The notes under the pieces were generated by a model. That model had not been told where the DNA came from. It worked only from the letters and a program-made list of their open reading frames with translations, and made no database searches. The translations under genes and the position numbers were made by a program. Below are positions 18,650 through 26,106 of a stretch of 64,000 bases of DNA, piece after piece. The stretch lies in contig NC_004113.1 of the NCBI RefSeq assembly GCF_000011345.1, positions 682,001-746,000 of the forward strand, in the 5' to 3' direction. The stretch comes from Thermosynechococcus vestitus BP-1 (GTDB lineage Bacteria > Cyanobacteriota > Cyanobacteriia > Thermosynechococcales > Thermosynechococcaceae). Within the stretch, counting starts at the first letter, position 1. Each line of letters starts with the position of its first letter.

Positions 18650-19729
18650 ATGAAATGGCGAGGCTGGCGGTGGTGGCGAGGGAAGGGCTTTACCTTGACG
18701 GAGATCTTGGTCTCTTTGGTCATTGCCGGCATTCTTATGGCGAGCTTGGGCAGCATCTTGATTGACATGCTGCAGACCGAACGCCGCGAGGCCTCCTTGA
18801 ATCAACTGCGGCAAGACCTCAAGGCAGCGATGGATGTCATTAGCAATGACTTGGCGCAGGCGGTCTTTGTCTATAACGGCAACTGCCTTGCCGGCAACGG
18901 GCAGCAGTGCGGCGATACCAGCCGTAGCGATCCCTTAACGAATTACCTGCCGGAGTTTCCCTCAACCATGACGCCCGTGCTGGCGATGTGGATTTTGGAG
19001 CCGTTTCCCTACGATCAAAACCAGTTGGGGTATGCCGTCTTTAAGATGCCGCGGGATTGCGAGAAAGTATGGTCGAACGATGAACCCAGAACAAAACAAC
19101 ACTGCCGCGAGCTGCAACATGGCCGCCGCACCTACACCCTAGTGGTCTACTACATCGATACGGCAGCCACTTCCTTCTGGGCACCCGAGTCCCCCTGGCA
19201 GGGGAGAGCACGGCTGGTGCGCTATCAACTGCGCAAGTATCAGGTGGCTAATGTGGCTGAGAACCGCGATTATGACTACTTGGGGATTAATCGAGGTTAT
19301 GTGGAACCAGTGGGGGAGACTAACTTTGCCCGCTGGCCCATGAAAGTCGGTGGTTCAGCCACTGAAAATCTGCAGCAGACTCGAGCGGGTGGTCGTCCTC
19401 TAGCCGACATTAAGGATTACCTGCGCGTGACCGATTTGGTGGTCGTTACTGATTTTATTGACACGGATACCACTTTTGCCGCCGCCGACTGCCCACAGAC
19501 ACCTGCGGGGGCAACGCCCTTTGTGCGCACGCCCCGCGACAGCACCCCTGCGGGCTTTTTTGCCTGTGTGCAGGATCGCGGCTCTAGCTTTAATGGGGCT
19601 ACCTATGTTTATTTGCGGGGGAATCCAGAGGGGCTGCCGGGCATTCGCCCCCAAGATCTGGAAAATCGCCCTGTGATCACCACAACGGTTTTAAGCCGTT
19701 CTGTGGAAGGAAAAACGCCCACCTACTAA
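18650..19729 (+). CDS. prepilin-type protein, HpsC-like (PulJ/GspJ-type minor pseudopilin)
   Basis: About 359 residues from the ATG at 18650, which is preceded by a strong AAGGAGG at 18636-18642; upstream ATG codons at 18602 and later lack such a site. The N-terminus is KGFTLTEILVSLVIAG, a classical prepilin cleavage site with Glu5. The length and the block NQLRQDLKAAMDVISNDL after the helix fit GspJ/PilW-type minor pseudopilins. Several cysteines (CLAGNGQQCG and later) suggest a disulfide-bonded globular domain outside the membrane. Confidence 0.75.
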   Translation: MKWRGWRWWRGKGFTLTEILVSLVIAGILMASLGSILIDMLQTERREASLNQLRQDLKAAMDVISNDLAQAVFVYNGNCLAGNGQQCGDTSRSDPLTNYLPEFPSTMTPVLAMWILEPFPYDQNQLGYAVFKMPRDCEKVWSNDEPRTKQHCRELQHGRRTYTLVVYYIDTAATSFWAPESPWQGRARLVRYQLRKYQVANVAENRDYDYLGINRGYVEPVGETNFARWPMKVGGSATENLQQTRAGGRPLADIKDYLRVTDLVVVTDFIDTDTTFAAADCPQTPAGATPFVRTPRDSTPAGFFACVQDRGSSFNGATYVYLRGNPEGLPGIRPQDLENRPVITTTVLSRSVEGKTPTY

Positions 19730-19747
19730 GCCGGGAGGATGCGAGGC

Positions 19748-20362
19748 ATGGAACGCCGCCAGCGGGGATATACGATGACAGAGGTGTTGGTGGTGATCGT
19801 TGTGATCGCCATTGTGGTGGGGATTGGCACAATGAGCCTGTTTCCACTGCTGCAACGGCAACGGGTACGGGCGGCAGCCAATAATGCCCGCAATGTGCTG
19901 CGCCTGGCGCAGGCCACTGCTAAAAAACAAAAGCTGCCTTGGATTGCTGCCTTTCGCAATACCGACTTGGGGCCGCAGTGGTCGATTAATCCTGTGGGGA
20001 GCGATCGGGAGCGGTGGCAATGGCAGCCCCTGGTGGACGATGATGAGCAACTGGTAATGGTGATGTGGGGGACGGATTTTTACTCCCCTCTGACCAATGA
20101 GGACAATCAACACTCCCCTCTGACCAATGAGGACAATCAACGCTTAGAATGCTGGCAACCGGCAGCACAGGCATCGCCAATGCAGCAATGTGAGCTGGCC
20201 TTTGACTACCAAGGGCGGGTGATTACACCGGTGACGCCGCGGCGCATTAGCTTTAGCATCTATGCCTATGAGAGTGCTTACCTGCAATGTGTGCGGGTGT
20301 CGACGATTCTCGGGGGTATGCGCATTGAGGAGGGCAAGAGCTGCGGTGAGTATCGAGAGTAA
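19748..20362 (+). CDS. prepilin-type protein (GspH/FimT-like)
   Basis: About 204 residues from the ATG at 19748; GGGAGG is about 9 bp upstream, so I prefer this to the ATG at 19739 that touches it. Prepilin site RGYTMTEVLVVIVVIAIVVG with Glu5, followed by RARAA-type helix (RVRAAANNARNVLRLAQATAKKQ) as in GspH/FimT minor pseudopilins. The protein carries an exact 10-residue tandem duplication (SPLTNEDNQH) caused by a 30-bp DNA duplication at 20082-20141. The gene follows hpsC-like by about 18 bp and is part of the same operon. Confidence 0.75.
   Translation: MERRQRGYTMTEVLVVIVVIAIVVGIGTMSLFPLLQRQRVRAAANNARNVLRLAQATAKKQKLPWIAAFRNTDLGPQWSINPVGSDRERWQWQPLVDDDEQLVMVMWGTDFYSPLTNEDNQHSPLTNEDNQRLECWQPAAQASPMQQCELAFDYQGRVITPVTPRRISFSIYAYESAYLQCVRVSTILGGMRIEEGKSCGEYRE
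20082..20141 (+). repeat. exact 30-bp tandem duplication inside a pseudopilin gene
   Basis: Two identical 30-bp copies, 20082-20111 and 20112-20141, both beginning ACTCCCCTCTGACC. The duplication is in frame and doubles ten residues. Perfect identity suggests a recent slippage event. Confidence 0.9.
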
Positions 20363-20424
20363 GATCCATAGAGGGGTGGGCACGACCCAATTGCCATAAA
20401 GCACTTGAACACTGGGGGTTAACC

Positions 20425-21027
20425 ATGAAACCGAAGGGAACGTTCTACATTAACCTGCTGTTTTTTCTGCAACAACGCCGGCAACAGCAGCGCAGTGGCA
20501 ACGGGGGGTTAACCCTGCCGGAGGTGTTGGTGGTGATCTTGATTTTGGGGGTGATTGCCCTGATGGCCTTGCCCTCTTTGATGAACCAGCGCCTTAAGGC
20601 GCAATTGGCCGGTGCTAAATCCGCCGTGGGGGCAGTTAACCGTGCCCAGGAGGCCTACCGCGTGCGCCATAAAACGTTTGCCACCAAGCTGGTCTATTTG
20701 GGGATCTACAACACTAGCAACGGCGGCTATCGGGTGGATGGCTATTATCCCCTGGTCCTCACCTACGACCAAGTGAGAGACAAAGAGAGCGGGCGTATTC
20801 TCCATGGCGGGGGCAATCCTTGGTATGCTGCGGTCCATGCCCAGGCCATTGATCCCGCCGGCAAAGGGGTGTCGGGTTGCGTCTGGGCCAAGGAGGAAAA
20901 CTATGGGGTAACAACGGCCTCGGTGAGGGAGGGGACAACGAACGCTCCCCCCGGTGACTGCTGGGGTCCGATTGAAGGAGGGGGTACGCAACCACTGGAG
21001 TATCTGCCCATCCAAACAACGGAATAG
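20425..21027 (+). CDS. type IV pilin-like protein
   Basis: 200 residues. A long basic leader (about 27 residues) ends in NGG, followed by LTLPEVLVVILILGVIALMALPSLMNQRLKAQLAGAKS, the canonical type IV pilin helix with Glu5 and the post-helix pattern of PilA/minor pilins (GspG-like). The C-terminal globular part has two cysteines (SGCVWAKEE and GDCWGPIE) that could form the pilin D-loop. Last gene of the hpsA-like cluster, 62 bp after the previous stop. Whether it is a major or a minor pilin cannot be told here. Confidence 0.78.
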   Translation: MKPKGTFYINLLFFLQQRRQQQRSGNGGLTLPEVLVVILILGVIALMALPSLMNQRLKAQLAGAKSAVGAVNRAQEAYRVRHKTFATKLVYLGIYNTSNGGYRVDGYYPLVLTYDQVRDKESGRILHGGGNPWYAAVHAQAIDPAGKGVSGCVWAKEENYGVTTASVREGTTNAPPGDCWGPIEGGGTQPLEYLPIQTTE

Positions 21028-21112
21028 TTCTGAATCCTTTGGAGGGGGCACCGCTGAGATTGCGCCAAGGCGAGTCTGGGCTGCGATTGGCGGGGGCCGG
21101 CTGGCTAAGGGG

Positions 21113-22441
21113 CTAAAGGTCTACTGCGGTGGTTTGGCTTGGGGGGGCTAATTCGCGGGCGATCGCCACCAATTCCTGCTCAAAGGCCAACTGGGCCCGA
21201 TTGGTGCGTCCGCCAAGGTAGAGGCGCTGGTTTTCCTGAAGCCCCCAGACCTGAGAATGGGAAACATAGCTCATGATCACCCCGGCCATCAACAGGGCAA
21301 AGCCGGCATAAAACAGGGGAATCCCCGGATCGGCTTTAATTTGTAGCCCCGTACTGCCCACCAGCTCCACCAAGGTCAGGGTAACGCCGTTCACTTCCGT
21401 ACTCATGCCGGTGCGCAGGCTGGTGAGAAACTCCCCCTTGGGGCCATAGAGGAGCACGGTGCCCTGGAGATCGCGGGCAATGAGGGAGACCCCCGCCGAG
21501 AGATCGGGGCGGGTGGGCAGCCAGGTGCCCCAGAGGCGACCCTTGCCGCCGGTGTCCAGTGGTGCCATGGGCAGTTGCAGTACCGGACTCCTGTTGAGGC
21601 GAAAGCGAATGGCGGCAATCCCCCAGTCCGCCTGATAGAGGCTGACCCCACCATACCTCAAGGGCCGGTTGACATGGATGGTGCCCCGCTTCACCTCCTG
21701 CCCTTTGGCATCCTGGATTGAGAGATCCGAGTAGAACTGGTCAATCTCACCGGCATCGGTGTAGTCAATCCAAAAGCGATTCACCTTCACTGACCAGTCC
21801 TGGGGAATGCGCGCCAAGGGACCCGCCTCCACAATGTGCTGCAGATGAACGGTTTCGCCACTGGGAATGAGTTCCTGAGCCATGAAGCCGGTGAGGGCAC
21901 CTAAAATGCCCCCCAGGAGAATGAGAAGCATGCTGGCGTGCACCACAATGGGGCCAAGGCGACCCACCAGCCCCTTGCGGGCATAGAGCTGCGTATCGGT
22001 TTGCCAGACGCGGTAGCCCTTTGCCCTGAGGGCGGTGGCCAGTGCCGTGAGGGAGCCTTGGGGAATCGTCGTGCTCAGGGCCAGCTTGGTGAATTGACGC
22101 GGTTCTTGGTAATAGTGCCAGCGTTGGGCAGTGGTGAGGGCAGGGACCTGACGCGTGAGGGTACAGGCGGTGAGACTGGCGCCAAAGAGGACCAACAGCG
22201 TGAGATACCAAGGGGTGCGATAGACATGATCCAACCCCAGGGCCAGCAGGACCCGCCAACTGAGAAAGCCAAATAGGGCGGGGTTTTCGGGATAGTTGGC
22301 TTGATAGAAGCTGAGGGATTGCCCCTGTTCAATGACCGTGCCGGCCATGCTGGCGATGGCAATCACAAGCAACAGGAGAATGGCTAGGCGCAGATCGCCA
22401 AGGAGAGCAAGCACACGGCGAAACACAGGGGCATTGATCAT
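21113..22441 (-). CDS. ccs1: cytochrome c biogenesis protein Ccs1/CcsB (ResB family)
   Basis: System II cytochrome c maturation: with CcsA/ResC it delivers haem to apocytochromes on the lumenal/periplasmic side. 442 residues; N-terminal hydrophobic helices ([19 protein letters not shown], then [12 protein letters not shown] and a third near residue 165), a large extracytoplasmic region and a last helix near residue 380 ([21 protein letters not shown]) with the conserved family pattern. Its neighbours hemF (haem synthesis) and a CCB2/CCB4-like gene on the same strand make a small haem/cytochrome cluster. Confidence 0.92.
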   Translation of the reverse strand: MINAPVFRRVLALLGDLRLAILLLLVIAIASMAGTVIEQGQSLSFYQANYPENPALFGFLSWRVLLALGLDHVYRTPWYLTLLVLFGASLTACTLTRQVPALTTAQRWHYYQEPRQFTKLALSTTIPQGSLTALATALRAKGYRVWQTDTQLYARKGLVGRLGPIVVHASMLLILLGGILGALTGFMAQELIPSGETVHLQHIVEAGPLARIPQDWSVKVNRFWIDYTDAGEIDQFYSDLSIQDAKGQEVKRGTIHVNRPLRYGGVSLYQADWGIAAIRFRLNRSPVLQLPMAPLDTGGKGRLWGTWLPTRPDLSAGVSLIARDLQGTVLLYGPKGEFLTSLRTGMSTEVNGVTLTLVELVGSTGLQIKADPGIPLFYAGFALLMAGVIMSYVSHSQVWGLQENQRLYLGGRTNRAQLAFEQELVAIARELAPPSQTTAVDL

Positions 22442-22486
22442 GGAGCCTAGGGGGAGAGGATTGGGCGGTGGTGTCTTAGGGGGGCT

Positions 22487-23503
22487 TTAGACTGGCCAAT
22501 TGACCCAGTCTTGGGGCTTGAGAAAGGTGCTATAGAGTTCCGCTTCGCGGCTGTTGGGTTCGGGGGTATAGCCATATTCCCAGCGCACCAGGGGGGGCAA
22601 AGACATCAAAATGGACTCGGTGCGGCCATTGGTTTGGAGGCCAAAGATGGTGCCGCGGTCATAGACAAGGTTGAATTCCACATAGCGCCCGCGGCGATAG
22701 AGCTGAAACTGCCGCTCGCGATCGCCATAGGTTAGGTGACGCCGCCGTTCCACAATGGGTAGGTAGGCCTCGAGGAAGGCTTGGCCACAGCTTTGAATGA
22801 AGGCAAAGAGGTCTTCCCAGGACCGACTGCCAATCGAACCTACCCTTTGGCTATAGCGAGCCGCTTCGCCATCGGGATTGGGACCGCGGTATAGCTCGCG
22901 ATCGCTGCCATCTTGGTAGTCAAAGAAAATACCGCCGACGCCGCGGGTTTCGCCGCGGTGCTTTAGGTAAAAGTATTCATCACACCAGCGCTTAAACACG
23001 GGATAGTATTCGCGGTGGTGGCGATCGCAGGCCGCCTGATGCACCTGATGGAAATGTTTGGCATCCTCGGCAAAGGGGTAGTAGGGGGTTAGATCTGCCC
23101 CACCGCCAAACCACCACACCGGTCCGGCTTCAAAGTAGCGGTAGTTCAAATGCACCGTTGGCACATAGGGGTTGCGGGGATGGAGCACCATGGAGGTACC
23201 CGTGGCATAGAAGCCGTACCCTGCCGCCTCAGGACGCTGCGCCAAGATCGAAGGCGGCAACTGCTCCCCCCACACTTCCGAGAAATTCACGCCCCCCTGC
23301 TCCAGAAGCTGGCCATTTTTCATCACCCGCGATCGCCCGCCGCCCCCTTCCGGACGCTGCCAAGTGTCTTCTTGAAACTGGGCACCGCCATCGGCAGCCT
23401 CTAGGCCCTGACAAATCTGATCCTGTAGATCCTTGAGAAAGGTGGCCACCCGTTGGCGGGAGTCACTGGGCACAGCGGTGCTCGCAGAAGTTGCAACAGT
23501 CAT
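22487..23503 (-). CDS. hemF: oxygen-dependent coproporphyrinogen III oxidase
   Basis: Converts coproporphyrinogen III to protoporphyrinogen IX with O2, in haem and chlorophyll synthesis. I chose the ATG at 23503 (MTVATSAS), 338 residues; a TTG at 23557 would add 18 residues and is less likely. Family blocks [38 protein letters not shown] and [16 protein letters not shown], including the conserved catalytic Arg/Asp/His residues, are all present. Next to ccs1 (46 bp) and in the same direction. Confidence 0.95.
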   Translation of the reverse strand: MTVATSASTAVPSDSRQRVATFLKDLQDQICQGLEAADGGAQFQEDTWQRPEGGGGRSRVMKNGQLLEQGGVNFSEVWGEQLPPSILAQRPEAAGYGFYATGTSMVLHPRNPYVPTVHLNYRYFEAGPVWWFGGGADLTPYYPFAEDAKHFHQVHQAACDRHHREYYPVFKRWCDEYFYLKHRGETRGVGGIFFDYQDGSDRELYRGPNPDGEAARYSQRVGSIGSRSWEDLFAFIQSCGQAFLEAYLPIVERRRHLTYGDRERQFQLYRRGRYVEFNLVYDRGTIFGLQTNGRTESILMSLPPLVRWEYGYTPEPNSREAELYSTFLKPQDWVNWPV

Positions 23504-23563
23504 AGTCAATAGCGGAATCCTAATAAACGGTCTTTTAGTGTCCACCGTCGCTTGCAAGCGGGT

Positions 23564-24205
23564 CTAGGTTTTATTGTACTGTTGTGCCAGCACCTGAGCG
23601 AACTTTGCCGCCAGGGCCGCCACCCACCGCTCATCCTGCTGCGTATAGCTGCGGGGGGCATTGGTGCCCAAAATCATGACGGTTTGCTCATCCACGGGTT
23701 GGCAGATCACCCCTTGGGTATTGGGGGGCAAATACTCAAATTCAATGCGTCCGGGGTAAAGGGCCAAATTCACTAAATAGATGGGGCGTTGGGTTTGCAG
23801 GGCTCGCTGCACAATGGCGCCAGGGGTGGTCATTGGTTGGGGCCCCAGAATACCGCGGCGCAGGAGGGGGCGATCGTGCCGCCAAATGACAATGGACTTT
23901 GTGGGCGTATTCTTCAACAACGTGTAGGAGAGCCAGGCAAGTTCTGTTTTCAGCGCCGGCGAGAGATCAGCCGCCAGCTCAAATCCTTCTTCCCCTTCAA
24001 GGATTACCGCTTCTGGAGGACGGGGCTGTACCCGCTGCCAAATCAGGGTTGTCAAGATCAAGACCGCTGCCAGGAGTACCCCCACCACATCGGCGCGGGC
24101 CTGGGCAGGGGTGAGCATGGGGGTGAAAAGACGATTGATAAACAGCAGTGTGCCCCCCAACACCCCCGTGGTGAGGGGCAAATAGCGCAGGAGTTGGTCA
24201 TTCAT
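23564..24205 (-). CDS. CCB2/CCB4-like cofactor assembly protein of cytochrome b6f
   Basis: 213 residues. Two N-terminal membrane helices (YLPLTTGVLGGTLLFINRL and VVGVLLAAVLILTTLIW) followed by a soluble domain with patterns such as ILGTNAPRSYTQQDERWVAALAAKFAQVL. This matches the cyanobacterial/plastid family 'cofactor assembly of complex C subunit B' that attaches haem c(i) to cytochrome b6. The position beside hemF and ccs1 supports a role in cytochrome assembly. Only a family-level call is possible; CCB2 and CCB4 are paralogous. Confidence 0.75.
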   Translation of the reverse strand: MNDQLLRYLPLTTGVLGGTLLFINRLFTPMLTPAQARADVVGVLLAAVLILTTLIWQRVQPRPPEAVILEGEEGFELAADLSPALKTELAWLSYTLLKNTPTKSIVIWRHDRPLLRRGILGPQPMTTPGAIVQRALQTQRPIYLVNLALYPGRIEFEYLPPNTQGVICQPVDEQTVMILGTNAPRSYTQQDERWVAALAAKFAQVLAQQYNKT

Positions 24206-24532
24206 CTAAAGTTCTAAAAACTTTGCAGTCGTCACGTAGCTATCTATATATTTACCAATGCCCCGATCACGGTGCTAGGAGTGGCTGCAGGATTGAAAAG
24301 AAAAGGATTCCTCAAAGCTGGCCAGCGATCGCTAGGGGTTGTTGCCCTGCTGAGTTGGAGTTTTTGGGGTTGTTTTCCCTTTGCCCTGGCCACGGTGCCC
24401 CTCCGCCTAGAAATCAGCCTCTCGCGGCGGCAATTGACCCTCTACCAAGGACACACTCCCCTGCGCCGGTATCCAGTGGCCGTGGGTCGCCCAGGATGGG
24501 AAACCCCTATCGGTCAATTTCAAGTTCGCCAG

Positions 24533-24740
24533 TTGACATCCTCCCCCCGCTAAAGCAGGGAGATTCCCAAAATCACTTTTGGGACTTTCTGCTTCTTCGC
24601 AGTTGCCCTCCAGACGTATGTCTATCAGGTCTTACACCCGCTCCACAGACTGTAACCGTGTGTCCCACGGCCAAAATATTCCGAGCGGCATTTATATCCC
24701 GATCATGGTGCGCCCCACACTTAGGACAGTCCCATTCTCG
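24533..24740 (-). ncRNA. probable omega/re-RNA at the right end of the tnpB element
   Basis: In studied IS605 elements the guide RNA scaffold overlaps the 3' end of tnpB and ends exactly at the element boundary, with the guide read from the adjoining host DNA. Here the equivalent place is the minus-strand segment ending at 24533, with a hairpin (CTCCC/GGGAG around GCTTTAGC) near the end and the sequence GGATGTCAA at the boundary. The guide would then be host sequence running down from 24532 (CTGGCGAACTTG...), i.e. the transpeptidase gene. The upstream limit is a guess; no transcript evidence is available. Confidence 0.45.
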
Positions 24741-25754
24741 GACGCTCAATGGCAACCGCTCAACAATGTGACCACACTGTCCACAGCGTTTAGAACTGGG
24801 AAACCATCGGTCAATCTTCACCAGTGTCCGACCATACCACTGGGCCTTGTATTCCAATTGCCGTACCAGTTCACCCCATCCAGCATCACTGATGGATCGG
24901 GCAAGCTGACGGTTCTTGACCATATTCTTCACAGCCAACGACTCGATTATGATCGTTTGGTTTTCACGTATCAATCGAGTCGTCAACTGGTGCAAATGGT
25001 CTTTTCTGGAATCAGAGATTTTCTGGTGAATCTTGGCAACTTTCAACCGCGCCTTATCCCAATTGCGAGAGCCTTTTTGTTTGCGACTCAAAGACCGCTG
25101 CGCCTTACGGAGTCGTTTGTAGTAGCGGTTAAAGTGCTTGGGGTTGGCAATCTTTTCCCCTGTACTCAGGGTAATGAGGCTGCTCATCCCTACGTCCAAA
25201 CCAACCGACGGGTCGACGGGCTGCAGTTTCAACTCTCTGGGGTCATCAAACCTCAGACTGATGTACCACTGTCCAGCAGGGTTAAGCCTGATGGTCACCG
25301 TGGATGGTTCAACACCATCTGGAAGCCGTCTCGACCAGCGAATATTCAGCGGTTCGTTGCACTTTGCCAAGAATACTTTTCCGTCTTTCCACCTAAAAGC
25401 AGACTTGGTGAATTCTGCGCTGCCACCATTGCGTTTCTTTTTGAAGTTGGGATATTTTGCCCGACCTGCAAAGAAGTTACTGAAAGCAGATTGCAGATGT
25501 CTCAATGCCTGCTGCAAGGGGACAGAGCTAACCTCATTCAAAAACTGAAGGTCATCTTGCTTCTTCCACTGAGTAAGCAAGGCAGAGGTTTGAACGTAGT
25601 CAAGTCTCTCTTTTCGTTCATACCAGGCTTCTGTTCTCACTGCCAGTGCTCGATTATAAACCAACCGAACACAGCCCAATGTTCTCCGAAGCAGGGATTC
25701 TTGCTCGGTCGTTGGGTAGAAGCGGTAACTGAAAGCCTTTTGCATGCCTCGCAT
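24573..25754 (-). CDS. tnpB: TnpB, RNA-guided endonuclease of an IS605-type element
   Basis: About 393 residues from the ATG at 25754 (MRGMQKAFSYRFYPT); an ATG at 25745 is equally plausible, the one at 25799 is not. N-terminal wedge/helix-turn-helix part, then a RuvC-like nuclease with D187 (VGLDVGM), E271 (IIIESLAVKNM) and D353 (HDRDINAARNIL), and a zinc-binding CGQCGH...CPKCG (C324, C327, C343, C346). All catalytic residues are present, so the protein should be active. Members of the family are cleaved-DNA effectors guided by a transposon-end RNA. The guide RNA would come from the 3' end of this gene and the adjoining element end. Confidence 0.92.
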   Translation of the reverse strand: MRGMQKAFSYRFYPTTEQESLLRRTLGCVRLVYNRALAVRTEAWYERKERLDYVQTSALLTQWKKQDDLQFLNEVSSVPLQQALRHLQSAFSNFFAGRAKYPNFKKKRNGGSAEFTKSAFRWKDGKVFLAKCNEPLNIRWSRRLPDGVEPSTVTIRLNPAGQWYISLRFDDPRELKLQPVDPSVGLDVGMSSLITLSTGEKIANPKHFNRYYKRLRKAQRSLSRKQKGSRNWDKARLKVAKIHQKISDSRKDHLHQLTTRLIRENQTIIIESLAVKNMVKNRQLARSISDAGWGELVRQLEYKAQWYGRTLVKIDRWFPSSKRCGQCGHIVERLPLSVREWDCPKCGAHHDRDINAARNILAVGHTVTVCGAGVRPDRHTSGGQLRRSRKSQK

Positions 25755-26106
25755 TATAGCGATTATTCTGTGAGTAACACAACTATACTTGGCAGTCACA
25801 GACTGCCGCTCCTATCCCTCCCCTCCCTAAAGGAGGGGGTCTCTCGGAGGTAAAGATGATTCGCGATCCCGCTTGGAAAAATCCCTTTACGGGGGCAGTG
25901 ATTGCCGGCGGCCATCCCCAAAACCCCTTGGGACGGCGTTGGATTGGCTTTTGGAGCGATGGCACCAATTGGGTTGGCTTGCATGGTACCCCCAATCCTG
26001 ATTCCATTGGTCATGCGGTTTCCCACGGGTGCGTGCGCATGTACAACCGCGACATTGAAGAGCTTTTTGAGAAGGTGCAACTTGGAGTGCCCGTGATTGT
26101 GGTGCC

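Larger units (their letters stand above)
24533..25849 (-). mobile_element. IS200/IS605-type (IS1341-like, tnpB-only) insertion element
   Basis: 1317-bp element bounded by splitting of the L,D-transpeptidase frame. It has no target duplication and no terminal inverted repeats, but a subterminal hairpin at each end: at 25820-25838 a perfect CCCCTCC/GGAGGGG stem, and near 24540-24566 a CTCCC...GGGAG stem. Read on its own (minus) strand it is preceded by CTTTAC and ends in ATGTCAA, fitting the IS605 habit of inserting 3' of a short TTAC-like target. It carries tnpB but no tnpA, so its mobility would need a transposase in trans. Confidence 0.85.

Noticed and set aside
24579-25853. 424-codon plus-strand frame across the tnpB element
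   Set aside because: It is antisense to tnpB, which has all catalytic motifs; the plus-strand translation has low-complexity Ser/Pro-rich sequence and no known domain.
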